Below, piece by piece: positions 26,217 through 34,030 of a stretch of DNA of 64,000 nucleotides. A program made the position numbers and the translations under genes. The first letter of the stretch is position 1. Every line of letters begins with the position of its first letter. This DNA is from Microcella sp. (GTDB lineage Bacteria; Actinomycetota; Actinomycetes; Actinomycetales; Microbacteriaceae): assembly GCF_025808395.1 (NCBI RefSeq), contig NZ_CP075524.1:372001-436000 (forward strand), read 5' to 3'. The notes below the pieces were generated by a model. That model was given only the letters and a program-made list of their open reading frames with translations, had not been told where the DNA came from and did not search any database.

Positions 26217-26260
26217 GCCGCGCGCACGGCTTCACACCCCCTGGGGAGGAGTCGCCCGTC

Positions 26261-26326
26261 CGCTCCGCCCGCTGCGCCCGCTCGCTCCGCCCGCTGCGCC
26301 CGCTCGCTCCGCCCGCTCCGCCCGCC
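26261..26326. repeat. Three tandem 22-bp units
   Basis: The unit CGCTCCGCCCGCTGCGCCCG plus CT occurs at 26261-26282 and 26283-26304, and a third, slightly changed unit follows to 26326. Each unit is itself two 9- to 11-bp half-repeats (CGCTCCGCC, CGCTGCGCC). Degenerate copies run on to about 26367. This belongs to the gene-poor 26217-26755 stretch, which otherwise holds palindromic elements and GC-rich low-complexity DNA. Confidence 0.75.
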
Positions 26327-26403
26327 CGTGTCGCCCGCCTGCGTAGCCCGCCCGCTCCGCCCGCGCCAACCGTCTTCGGAGCAGGGGAGTTCTTCTTTCG
26401 CCA

Positions 26404-26463
26404 GACTCCCGAACTGTAGGACTTGTGCGCCCTCACAGGCCGCCACGTTCCTACAGGTCTGCA
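26404..26463. repeat. Palindromic element family A, degenerate copy A1
   Basis: The left arm GACTCCCGAACTGTAGGAC (26404-26422) is a near copy of the left arm of A2, 60 bp away, while the right arm TTCCTACAGGTCTGC (26449-26463) is only partly complementary to it. It therefore looks like a decayed or truncated copy directly abutting A2. It lies upstream of the AbiEi-like gene. Confidence 0.6.
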
Positions 26464-26464
26464 G

Positions 26465-26526
26465 ACTCCCGAACTGTAGGAGGTTGACTCGCTGAGGTGG
26501 CGCGAGGTTTCTACAGTTCGGGAACG
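26465..26526. repeat. Palindromic element family A, copy A2 (62 bp)
   Basis: The left arm CTCCCGAACTGTAGGAGG starts at 26466, and the right arm GTTTCTACAGTTCGGGAACG ends at 26526. The arms are inverted repeats of about 15 bp with a ~27-nt centre. A3 at 31575-31636 has the same arms and the same length, which marks this as a dispersed repeat and not a gene-specific hairpin. No open reading frame or transposase is associated. Confidence 0.75.
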
Positions 26527-26755
26527 TTTCTGGAGGGAGCACACTCCCGGCGGCGCGGCGCGGCGCGGCGGGGCCGGTCGGGCAGGGCGCGGCGAGTCGG
26601 CGCGGGGCCAAGCAGCAGCGCGCCGCGGCGTGAGCCAGACCAAGTCTGGTGCTGCTCGTCATCTGCGAGTACAGTTCACCATCAACACGAACAGTCGGCT
26701 ACTCGAGCCTGTTCGGGCATCATGCGCGGTTCCTGCTTACCCGAGGGAGTACCCG
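26527..26755. other. GC-rich intergenic DNA and leader of secreted-protein gene
   Basis: After a GGCGCGGCGCG run near 26551 there is no gene until 26756. TACAGT at 26670-26675 is a possible -10 for the secreted protein, giving a leader of about 75-80 nt; no convincing -35 is seen. CGAGGGAGT just before the ATG at 26756 is the likely ribosome-binding site. Confidence 0.35.
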
Positions 26756-28207
26756 ATGTCCATCAGTTCACGCACGTCTGCCTCGCGGTGGCAGACGATT
26801 CTGGCCGCCGTCGGCATCGGGGTGCTCGTCGCCTCAATTGCGGCTCCCGCCCACGCCGACACGGTCGTCATCTGGGATGGCAGCACCGACGACTTCGACC
26901 TCGTGGTGACCGCTGACGATCCTGCCGTCGCGTTGTACGCGGTCGACATCACCAACCTCACCGGTGAGACTCAGCACGTGGGGTTCGGTGCCGACCTTCG
27001 CGTGCAGGGGGTGACTGAGTACTTCTGGGAAGAGCAGTGGGGGCCCTTCGTGCAGCAGGGGCAGATCGTGCTCGAGCCTGGTCAGTCGTATCGCGAGAGC
27101 TTTCTGCCCGGGTGGTCGGGCATGACCTACTCGTTCTTCCGCTCCATCGATAGGCAGCCCGAACTGATCGGCGAGTTCGTCGTCGCGGGTCGCTACCTGC
27201 CGTTCGACCTGATCACCGACGATGAAGAGTCGTTCCTGCGGGTGCAAGTCGGTCACCCGGTCATCGTCACACCTGAGGTCGCACGAGCCGGCGAGTCGGT
27301 CTGGGTGCAGGCCGAGCTGGGTGACGGGTGGCCCCTGAGCGATGCCGAGGTATGGATCGGCAGCACCGATGATGTCGGCGACGACGACTGGGTGGGTGCG
27401 GCCCTCGCCCGTGGAGTCGAGGGCATCGCGACGGTGCTCGTCGACGAGCCCTCGCTCACCGACAAGCTCGAGCTGCTGGGAACACTGCCGGCGGCTTCCG
27501 ACGCGGTCTCGGGCGCAGTGCTGCTGCCCGACGGGCTCGTCGAGGGCACATACTTCGTGTTCATCGGCGATGCATCCCTCGGGCTGTGGCCCGCAGGGCC
27601 CGCATTCACGGCGGGTGGTGAAGACCCCGGCAGTCTCGAGGCAGTGGTGACGATCGAGCATGGCCCGCCCCGCGGCAGCACCGAGCCAGGCACCTCCGTC
27701 ACCGTCGCTCCGCTCGACCAGTTCGGTTCGACCCCGGTCACCTTCACGTTCGACGAAGTGACCGAAGGGGGCGTCACCACTGTGACCACGTCGACCACTG
27801 GCCCCTCGCCGACGTCGTTCACGCTGCTCGGCGGCGCCAACGCCGTGTACTACGACTTGCAGACGACCGCGCAGTTCGTGGGCAGCGTGACGGTCTGCCT
27901 GTCATACGATCCGACCGGCCTCAGTGCGGTCGAGCAGAACGCCATCGAGCTGTACCACTTCACGGACGGCGCATGGGTGGTGATCACGACCTCGAGGTCG
28001 CCCGGCCTCGTGTGCGGCGAGACCGACTCGTTCTCGCCCTTCGTGCTCGGGCTGCCGCAAGACCCAGACGTCGACGATCCTGATCCCGTCGTGCTGACGG
28101 CGAAAGCGCAGTGCATGAAGGGCGGCTGGTCGACGAGCACGCACCCGGTGTTCACGAATCAAGGCCAGTGCGTGAGCTACTTCGCCACGGCGAAAGCCCG
28201 GCGATAG
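26756..28207 (+). CDS. Secreted protein with C-terminal Cys/Gly-Trp motif
   Basis: A 483-residue exported protein. The ATG at 26756 (MSISS) follows GAGGGAG and starts a good signal peptide (TILAAVGIGVLVASIAAPAHA). The mature part is Asp/Thr/Val-rich and beta-like, with a segment VQAELGDGWPLSDAEVWIGS resembling a sortase- or adhesin-type immunoglobulin module, and a late region QFVGSVTVCLSYDPTGLS with EQNAIELYHFTDGAWVVITT. The C-terminus has CMKGGWSTSTHPVFTNQGQC, a motif repeatedly found at the ends of actinobacterial secreted proteins. There is no LPXTG anchor. Function is unknown; a surface or released structural protein is likely. Confidence 0.78.
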   Translation: MSISSRTSASRWQTILAAVGIGVLVASIAAPAHADTVVIWDGSTDDFDLVVTADDPAVALYAVDITNLTGETQHVGFGADLRVQGVTEYFWEEQWGPFVQQGQIVLEPGQSYRESFLPGWSGMTYSFFRSIDRQPELIGEFVVAGRYLPFDLITDDEESFLRVQVGHPVIVTPEVARAGESVWVQAELGDGWPLSDAEVWIGSTDDVGDDDWVGAALARGVEGIATVLVDEPSLTDKLELLGTLPAASDAVSGAVLLPDGLVEGTYFVFIGDASLGLWPAGPAFTAGGEDPGSLEAVVTIEHGPPRGSTEPGTSVTVAPLDQFGSTPVTFTFDEVTEGGVTTVTTSTTGPSPTSFTLLGGANAVYYDLQTTAQFVGSVTVCLSYDPTGLSAVEQNAIELYHFTDGAWVVITTSRSPGLVCGETDSFSPFVLGLPQDPDVDDPDPVVLTAKAQCMKGGWSTSTHPVFTNQGQCVSYFATAKARR

Positions 28208-28228
28208 CAGCCCCTGACGCAGACTCGC

Positions 28229-29575
28229 TCAGCGCTTCGCGGCGCGCTCGGGCGAGACGAGGTAGGCGACCGCGGCGAGCGGAATCGGCAACCAGGTGGG
28301 TCGGTTGCGCGCCTCGTACATCGCCTCATAGACGGCCTTGTCGAGCTCGAAGGCGTCGAGCAGAGCGCGATGCTCACGAAGGTCGATGCCGCTCGCGCTG
28401 ATGTATCCGTCGAGAAAAGCCGCGCGGGCATCGTGCGCCCACTCGGCACGAGCGTCTTCTTCGGCTTGAGAGGCGGGGGCGGCGGCGGCCGGGGTGGTGT
28501 TGCGCAGGGATCCGACGACGTAGTCGAATGAGCGCAGCATTCCGGCCACGTCGCGCAGCGGAGAATCGACGCGCGTGCGCTCATCAAGGGGGCGAAGAGG
28601 CTCACCCTCGAAGTCGACGAGCAACCACTCTCCGCTCGCGCGTCGCAGCACCTGCCCCAAGTGGTAGTCGCCGTGAATGCGCTGCAGCGCCGGCCACGGC
28701 GCCTCGCGAGCCGCGTCGTACACGGCCTCGATCTCAGGCCGCAGCTCGCGCAGCTGCGGCACATCAGACATCGCCACCGCGAGGCGCTGATGCCATCCGG
28801 CGACGAAGCCCACGATGTCGCCGAGCGTCGCCTCGCGCGACGGCATGCATTGCTGCAGAGCCGTGTGCACCTCTGCGGTGACGACACCGAGCCGCTCGGC
28901 ATCGGCCGCGAACGAAGAACCCGCCGCCGCGGCCTCGAGAGCCAGGGGCCACCCGTCGCGCACCGCCGTGATGAACTCTTGCGCGAAAGCGATGTGCCCG
29001 CTCGCCGGCTCGTCGGAGTGCGTGTGCGAGCCGTGCGGGTCGACCCAGGTGGTCGACAGCGAGCCGAGCATGCGGGGCACAGAACGATTGCCGGCCGCCG
29101 TCAGCGCCGACTGCAGCACCACATCGGGGTTCTCGCCCGCGTGCACGAGACGGAACAGCTTCACCACGAGGGGAGCCTCATCACCCTCGTCGAAGATGAT
29201 CGAGGTGTTCGACTGCTCGCCCGTGTGCACTCGAGACCACAGATCTGAGCGCTGCAACCCCAGTCGAGAGAGAATCTCGCGCGTGTACGCCTCATCGTGG
29301 GCGGCGTCGAACAAGTAGTCGCCGTGCTCGTCACGCCCGATGAACGTTCGGCCCGAACCGCGGGGGATCGTCGACCGCAGCACCACCGGCACGTGATACA
29401 GCGACGGCGGATTGCTCGCCGTGTCGCGCACCAGCATCACTGCGATGCGGGCGTCGTCGTCGTCGCACTGCCACTCGACGCGGCTCACCTGCACCAGGTG
29501 CGGCACGCGGCCCTTGCCCGCGTACCACCTCTGGCGCGACATCCAGTCGGTGAGGCACTCCAGCGTGCTGTGCAT
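28229..29575 (-). CDS. mak: Maltokinase
   Basis: A 448-residue actinobacterial maltokinase, which makes maltose-1-phosphate from maltose and ATP for the GlgE alpha-glucan route. The N-terminal DWMSRQRWYAGKGR and the APH-type catalytic part RIHGDYHLGQVLR, LLVDFEGEPLRPLDERT and SPLRDVAGMLRSFDY are diagnostic. The ATG at 29575 (MHSTLECL) is preferred to the one at 29590 from family length. No treS, glgE or glgB gene is in the window, so the pathway partners lie elsewhere. Confidence 0.88.
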   Translation of the reverse strand: MHSTLECLTDWMSRQRWYAGKGRVPHLVQVSRVEWQCDDDDARIAVMLVRDTASNPPSLYHVPVVLRSTIPRGSGRTFIGRDEHGDYLFDAAHDEAYTREILSRLGLQRSDLWSRVHTGEQSNTSIIFDEGDEAPLVVKLFRLVHAGENPDVVLQSALTAAGNRSVPRMLGSLSTTWVDPHGSHTHSDEPASGHIAFAQEFITAVRDGWPLALEAAAAGSSFAADAERLGVVTAEVHTALQQCMPSREATLGDIVGFVAGWHQRLAVAMSDVPQLRELRPEIEAVYDAAREAPWPALQRIHGDYHLGQVLRRASGEWLLVDFEGEPLRPLDERTRVDSPLRDVAGMLRSFDYVVGSLRNTTPAAAAPASQAEEDARAEWAHDARAAFLDGYISASGIDLREHRALLDAFELDKAVYEAMYEARNRPTWLPIPLAAVAYLVSPERAAKR

Positions 29576-29609
29576 TCTTCGACCATACACACGGCCGATG
29601 AGCGTTCAC

Positions 29610-30485
29610 TCAAGACCGACGAGACCGCAGAAACCCGTTCATCGTCGCCGTGAGCGCAGCATCCACCGTCATCGCCGCACCATCGATGGCGCGCACCGGC
29701 GCGGCGTGCCGCACGCTCGAGACGAGCCACACGGCATCGGCGCCGCGCAGATCGTCGGGCGTGAGCGGCTCGACGATCGCCTCGAGACCCCAGTCGGATG
29801 CCGCATGAAACAGGTCATCTTGCGTGGTTCCGGGCAGAATGCCGAACTCGCTCGGCGGAGTCGACAGCCGTTCACCTCGCTTGGCGAGCACCGTCGACGT
29901 CGGGCCTTCGAGCACGAGACCGTCGGTCGAGACGAAGATCACATCGTCGGCCCCGCGCCGCTGCGCCTCGCGCACCGCCGCCCGATTGACCGCGTAGGAG
30001 AGCGTTTTGGCGCCTGCAAGCAGCCAGGGGCTTGACTGCGCTACGTCGCTGCGGTAACCGCGATCGAGCAGCACCACACCGAGGCCTTCAGTGCGCTCGC
30101 GCCTGAAGTCGGGCGACACGGTGCCGTACACCCACCCGGTCGGCAGCGGCTGCCCCTCGATGCCGCGCGACAGCACCGTCTTGATCCACGACTCCTCGTA
30201 CTCGGCCAGCCGTTCGGCCACCGCGAGAATCGCGTCGCGCCACACTCCTCGATCGGGAGCGGGCAGATCGAGCATGCGCGCGGAGCGCTCGAACCTGCTC
30301 AGGTGCGCTTCGAGGGCTTGCGGGTGCCCCGAGGCGACGCTCAGGGTCTCGAAGATGCCGTCACCGCGCGTCGCCGCGACATCCATGACCGCGAGCTGCG
30401 GAAGCCCGGCATCGGCCTCGACGAGGTGCGGTGTCGTCTCGGCACCGGAGTGCACGACGAGAAGCAGGTGCTGCGCGAGAGTCAT
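29610..30485 (-). CDS. Aminotransferase class IV family protein
   Basis: A 291-residue PLP enzyme of the branched-chain aminotransferase/aminodeoxychorismate lyase fold. TRGDGIFETL near residue 37 and the Lys-containing KTLSYAVNRAAVREAQRRGADDVIFVSTDGLVLEGPTSTV segment, the latter with the Schiff-base Lys, fit family IV. The C-terminal region continues with FGILPGTTQDDLF. The ATG at 30485 overlaps the upstream zinc-ribbon gene by ATGA. It may be a 4-amino-4-deoxychorismate lyase (PabC), but a second, more divergent relative next to pabB makes the assignment open. Confidence 0.8.
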   Translation of the reverse strand: MTLAQHLLLVVHSGAETTPHLVEADAGLPQLAVMDVAATRGDGIFETLSVASGHPQALEAHLSRFERSARMLDLPAPDRGVWRDAILAVAERLAEYEESWIKTVLSRGIEGQPLPTGWVYGTVSPDFRRERTEGLGVVLLDRGYRSDVAQSSPWLLAGAKTLSYAVNRAAVREAQRRGADDVIFVSTDGLVLEGPTSTVLAKRGERLSTPPSEFGILPGTTQDDLFHAASDWGLEAIVEPLTPDDLRGADAVWLVSSVRHAAPVRAIDGAAMTVDAALTATMNGFLRSRRS

Positions 30486-30691
30486 GCGCTGAACGTATAC
30501 CCGCACTCGTCGTTGCGGCACTCCAGGCTCGGCGGGTCGACGTCGTGAACGACACCGCCCAAGGCGATCTCGCCGCGCAGCGCAGCGCGAATGTGGTGCG
30601 GCTCGGGGTAGCCGTAATGTATCGGGAGCGCGCCGTCGGTTCCGCAGTGCGGGCACCGCGCCACTCCCGGCCCAGGGGCGGTGTCGGTCAT
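30482..30691 (-). CDS. Small zinc-ribbon protein
   Basis: A 69-residue protein with CPHCGTDGALP near the N-terminus and CRNDECGYTF near the C-terminus, four cysteines in two pairs as in a zinc ribbon. The start at 30691 (MTDTAP) is more likely than 30724 because the extra N-terminal residues carry an unpaired Cys and no ribosome-binding site. Its TGA overlaps the aminotransferase ATG, so the two are coupled. The role is unknown. Confidence 0.65.
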   Translation of the reverse strand: MTDTAPGPGVARCPHCGTDGALPIHYGYPEPHHIRAALRGEIALGGVVHDVDPPSLECRNDECGYTFSA

Positions 30692-30729
30692 GTTCTCACT
30701 GCACCGCACACCACTGACATTCATTCAGA

Positions 30730-31479
30730 TCAGCGCAAGTCTGAGCGCACCACCGCGATCTCGCCCGTGTTGCGACGGCCGTGACCCACACCCCGCACGC
30801 CTCGTGTGTGCGCGCGATTGATGATCACGGCGAGTGCGGCGAGGCTGATGATGAGAGCGGCGATCCCCACGACGTAGATGACGATGCCCATGACGCCGTT
30901 GGGGCCGTCTGGCTCGAGGAAGGGGTAGGGGTACCAGCCCGTCAGGTGGCCCCGCGTCAGCGTGATCGCCACCCAGGTGAGCGGAAAGCTCGCCGCGAGC
31001 AGCAGCGTCGACCAGCCGATGCGCACGCGGCCCGGGGTCAGCAGCCAGTCGACGGCGATGTAGATCGGAATCCACACGTGCAGCGACTCGTTCGGCCACA
31101 TCGGCCCGACGTAGCCGTCGGCATTCGGCACGTCACGCAGCAGCAGGTTGTAGACCACGGCCGTCACGAGCGCATACGAGAAGACGCACGCGCGGATCGC
31201 CGTGTAGAGCTGAGTGTCGCGCTCGAGCCGCAGGGCCATGACGCCGCCGACGAACAGCACGACGATGTTGATCATCGCCGTCTGAATTGTGAAGAACGCG
31301 AAGTAGTGCGTGGGCTCGAAGCGGCCGACCGAGATCTGGTCGGTGATCTGCGTGATCAGGGCTCCGAGCACGACCGCGGCGGCGATGATGCTGAGGACTC
31401 CGGCGATGTGCCGAAGCGTCGACAGGCGGGCGGTGGCGGCTTTTTCGCCGAGGGGGGAGGGCGCACTCACTTGCCTCAC
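30730..31479 (-). CDS. Pr6Pr family membrane protein
   Basis: A 249-residue protein with about six hydrophobic helices and conserved motifs of the FAR-17a/AIG1-like Pr6Pr family: YFAFFTIQTAMINIVVLFVGG, NLLLRDVPNADGY, PNESLHVWIPIYIAVDWLL and GHLTGWYPYPFLEPD with a following GVMGIVIYVVG. The family is membrane-embedded and of unknown biochemical activity. It stands alone. Confidence 0.8.
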   Translation of the reverse strand: MRQVSAPSPLGEKAATARLSTLRHIAGVLSIIAAAVVLGALITQITDQISVGRFEPTHYFAFFTIQTAMINIVVLFVGGVMALRLERDTQLYTAIRACVFSYALVTAVVYNLLLRDVPNADGYVGPMWPNESLHVWIPIYIAVDWLLTPGRVRIGWSTLLLAASFPLTWVAITLTRGHLTGWYPYPFLEPDGPNGVMGIVIYVVGIAALIISLAALAVIINRAHTRGVRGVGHGRRNTGEIAVVRSDLR

Positions 31480-31574
31480 GCTAGCAAAGGTCGTCGATGC
31501 TCACGCATACTTTTTCGCGAGCATCTCTCGTGTGGTGTCGCCGCGGTGGCGGGTGAGATGGGCGGTGCGGAGAC

Positions 31575-31636
31575 ACTCCCGAACTGTAGGAGGTCGCCGA
31601 TGAGCGGGCAAAGCAGCTTCCTACAATTCGGGAACG
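31575..31636. repeat. Palindromic element family A, copy A3 (62 bp)
   Basis: The left arm CTCCCGAACTGTAGGAG (31576-31592) and right arm CTTCCTACAATTCGGGAACG (31617-31636) are inverted repeats, with the same length and arms as A2 five kilobases away. The centre is unrelated to that of A2. It sits in the 276-bp region between the Pr6Pr start and the oligopeptidase end, where no gene is seen. A terminator role is possible, but the sequence identity to A2 argues for a mobile or selected repeat. Confidence 0.75.
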
Positions 31637-31755
31637 AATCAGGGGAAGGACCGCTCGCCGGCCCCGACGGCGACGTGCCGAGCGCCGGGCAGCGTGGGAC
31701 GGCCGGGCGGCGTGCGGCGCCTCCGCGACGCGTGCCGTCGCCCACGCGGCGACTC

Positions 31756-34005
31756 TCAAGCGGCCTGCTCGTCGCGCTGTGACGCGAGCCCCAGCACGTC
31801 GAGCAACCACGCGATCTCGATCGCCCGTTGCCTCCACGCCGAGTAGCGGCCGCTCACTCCGCCGTGCCCGGCCTCCATCTCGCAGCGCAGCAGGGCGTCG
31901 GCTCCGACGTCGCGCAGTCGCGCCACCCACTTCGCCGGTTCGACGTAGAGCACGCGCGTGTCGTTGAGGCTCGTCACCGCCAGAATGCGCGGATACCGCT
32001 GCTCGACGACGTTCTCATACGGCGAATAGCCCTTCATGTAGGCGTAGACCTCGGGGTCGTGCAGGGGGTCGCCCCACTCATCCCACTCGATCACCGTGAG
32101 CGGAAGCTCCGGCATGAGAATGCTCGTCAGCGGGTCGACGAAGGGCACGTCGGCGAGAATGCCGGCGAACAGCTCGGGGGCAAGGTTCGCGACGGCACCC
32201 ATGAGCAGGCCGCCAGCACTGCCGCCCTCGGCGACGAGGCGGTCGGGTGCCGTCACCCCCGAGTCGACGAGGTGCTGCGCGACGGCGACGAAATCGGTGA
32301 AGGTGTTGGTCTTGCTGAGCATCTTGCCGTTCTCGTACCAGGCGCGGCCCAGCTCGCCGCCGCCGCGCACGTGCGCGATCGCGAAGACGACGCCGCGATC
32401 GAGCAGCGACAGGCGCGGGATGCTGAAGCCGGGGTCGATCGACGCCTCATAGCTGCCGTAGCCGTACAAGTGCAGTGCGTTCGGCTCAGCAGTGTCGTCC
32501 CCGTCGAGCCGCGGCGCCATGCCCTTCTTCCACACGAGCGAGATCGGCACACGCGTGCCGTCGGGCGCCACGGCCCAGTCGCGTCGTTCGGCGTAGTCGG
32601 CCGAGCTGTAGCCGCCGAGCACCGGCTGCTGCTTGAGCACGGTGACGGCGGCGGCTCCCTCGTCGAGCCGGGCGACATCGAGGCTCGCCACCGTCGACGG
32701 CTCGGTGAAACTCGTGTAGCCGATGCGGAGCGTGGGCTGAGTCCACTCGGGGTTGCCGCGGGCTCCGATCGAGATCAGCTCTGCACTGTCGGCGAGCGGA
32801 ACGACGATGTCTCTCCACTCGAGCGGGGCACCGGTCAGCCGCGCGATCGCCGTCGCCGGCAGGCCGTCGCGCCGGTAGTCGAGCACCAGAAAGCGCGAGA
32901 AGGCGTCGACCCCTTCGACTCTGCGGCCCGGTTCGTGCGCGATGAGGGTGTCGGGGGGCGAGAGGGGAGCATCCACCGGCACCGCCTCGATCTGAAAATC
33001 GGGTGCCTCGTGGTTGTGAGTGATGAGCCAGAGGTCGCGGCCGTCGATGCGGGCATGCTCGAGGTCGTATTCGACTCCGGCGCGGCGGGGCCACACCACC
33101 TCGAATTCGCCTTCGGGCGTCGACGCGTCGAGCACGCGGGCTTCGCTCGTGATGCTGCTCGATGCTTCGATGACGAGGTAGGCGCGGCTTCGGGTGCGGC
33201 CGGCGCCCACCCAGAATCCGTCGTCGGGTTCGTGAAAGACAACGACGTCGTCGGCGGGGTCTGTGCCGACGCGGTGCCGCCACACGGTGTCGGGGCGCCA
33301 CGACTCGTCGACGGTCGTGTAGAAGACGAACTGGCCGCTGGGGTCGAAGAAGGCTCCGCCGCTGGTCTGCTCGATCGTGTCGGGCAGCGTCTCGCCCGTG
33401 GTGAGGTTGCGAATGCGCAGCGTGTAGCGCTCGTCGCCCTCGGTGTCGACGCCGAACAGCAGCCACTCGCCGTCGTCACTGACGTCGAAGGTGCCGAGTG
33501 AGAAGAAGTCGTGCCCGGTCGCTTCGACGTTGCTGTCGAACACCACCTGCTCGCCGTCGCGCGGCAGGCTCGGGTCGGGCAGTGGCGGCGGGGGAGCCCA
33601 CGCAGCCGGGTCGTCGGGGTTCGCCGGGTCGAGGGGCGCCGCGGGTACGCGGCACTGGATGCCGTACTGCAGCCCTTCGACGGTGCGGCCGTAGTACCAC
33701 CAGTCGCCTTCGCGCACGGGAATACCCATGTCGGTCTCTTGCGTGCGGCTCGTGATCTCACCGACGATCGAGTCGCGCAGGCCGTCGAGGTGCGACATGC
33801 GGGCGTCGGCGTAGGCGTTCTCGGCGGTGAGGTGCGCGATGACCTCGGGGTTGTCTTTCTCGCGCAACCACTCATAGGGGTCGAGCACGAGGTCGCCGTG
33901 GTGCTCGCGCCGTGTCGGCTGCTGCTTCGGGCGGGGTGCGGCGGGGGTGTCGGGCCGGGCTGCGGGCTGGGCGTCTGGATGCGTGCTGCTGAGGTCGGTG
34001 CTCAC
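31756..34005 (-). CDS. ptrB: Oligopeptidase B-like S9 family peptidase
   Basis: A 749-residue prolyl-oligopeptidase-family serine peptidase. An N-terminal seven-bladed propeller is followed by the hydrolase domain with catalytic Ser in VAEGGSAGGLLMG, Asp in VTSLNDTRVLYVEP and His in MEAGHGGVSGRY; YGSYEASIDPGFSI and RGGGELGRAWYENGK are oligopeptidase B blocks. It cleaves short peptides after basic residues. The GTG at 34005 is chosen because TACGCT lies 6 nt upstream of it, as in leaderless genes; an ATG at 34032 is the alternative but would overlap the divergent gene. Confidence 0.88.
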   Translation of the reverse strand: MSTDLSSTHPDAQPAARPDTPAAPRPKQQPTRREHHGDLVLDPYEWLREKDNPEVIAHLTAENAYADARMSHLDGLRDSIVGEITSRTQETDMGIPVREGDWWYYGRTVEGLQYGIQCRVPAAPLDPANPDDPAAWAPPPPLPDPSLPRDGEQVVFDSNVEATGHDFFSLGTFDVSDDGEWLLFGVDTEGDERYTLRIRNLTTGETLPDTIEQTSGGAFFDPSGQFVFYTTVDESWRPDTVWRHRVGTDPADDVVVFHEPDDGFWVGAGRTRSRAYLVIEASSSITSEARVLDASTPEGEFEVVWPRRAGVEYDLEHARIDGRDLWLITHNHEAPDFQIEAVPVDAPLSPPDTLIAHEPGRRVEGVDAFSRFLVLDYRRDGLPATAIARLTGAPLEWRDIVVPLADSAELISIGARGNPEWTQPTLRIGYTSFTEPSTVASLDVARLDEGAAAVTVLKQQPVLGGYSSADYAERRDWAVAPDGTRVPISLVWKKGMAPRLDGDDTAEPNALHLYGYGSYEASIDPGFSIPRLSLLDRGVVFAIAHVRGGGELGRAWYENGKMLSKTNTFTDFVAVAQHLVDSGVTAPDRLVAEGGSAGGLLMGAVANLAPELFAGILADVPFVDPLTSILMPELPLTVIEWDEWGDPLHDPEVYAYMKGYSPYENVVEQRYPRILAVTSLNDTRVLYVEPAKWVARLRDVGADALLRCEMEAGHGGVSGRYSAWRQRAIEIAWLLDVLGLASQRDEQAA

Positions 34006-34011
34006 CTGCCC

Positions 34012-34021
34012 AGCGTAGGCT
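34012..34021. promoter_or_regulatory. Interlocked divergent -10 boxes
   Basis: In AGCGTAGGCT, TAGGCT (34016-34021) reads as a plus-strand TANNNT box 9 nt before the ATG at 34031, and TACGCT (complement of 34012-34017) reads as a minus-strand box 6 nt before the GTG at 34005. The two boxes share the central TA. Both genes would be leaderless or nearly so. The only evidence is position and consensus. Confidence 0.5.
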
Positions 34022-34030
34022 TCTCGCACC

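Noticed and set aside
26261..26367. Possible CRISPR array
   Set aside because: The units are contiguous without spacers of unique sequence, and no cas gene is present.
31828..33501. Plus-strand open frame of 557 codons
   Set aside because: It is antisense to the oligopeptidase B gene, which has all catalytic motifs; no domain is visible in the antisense frame.
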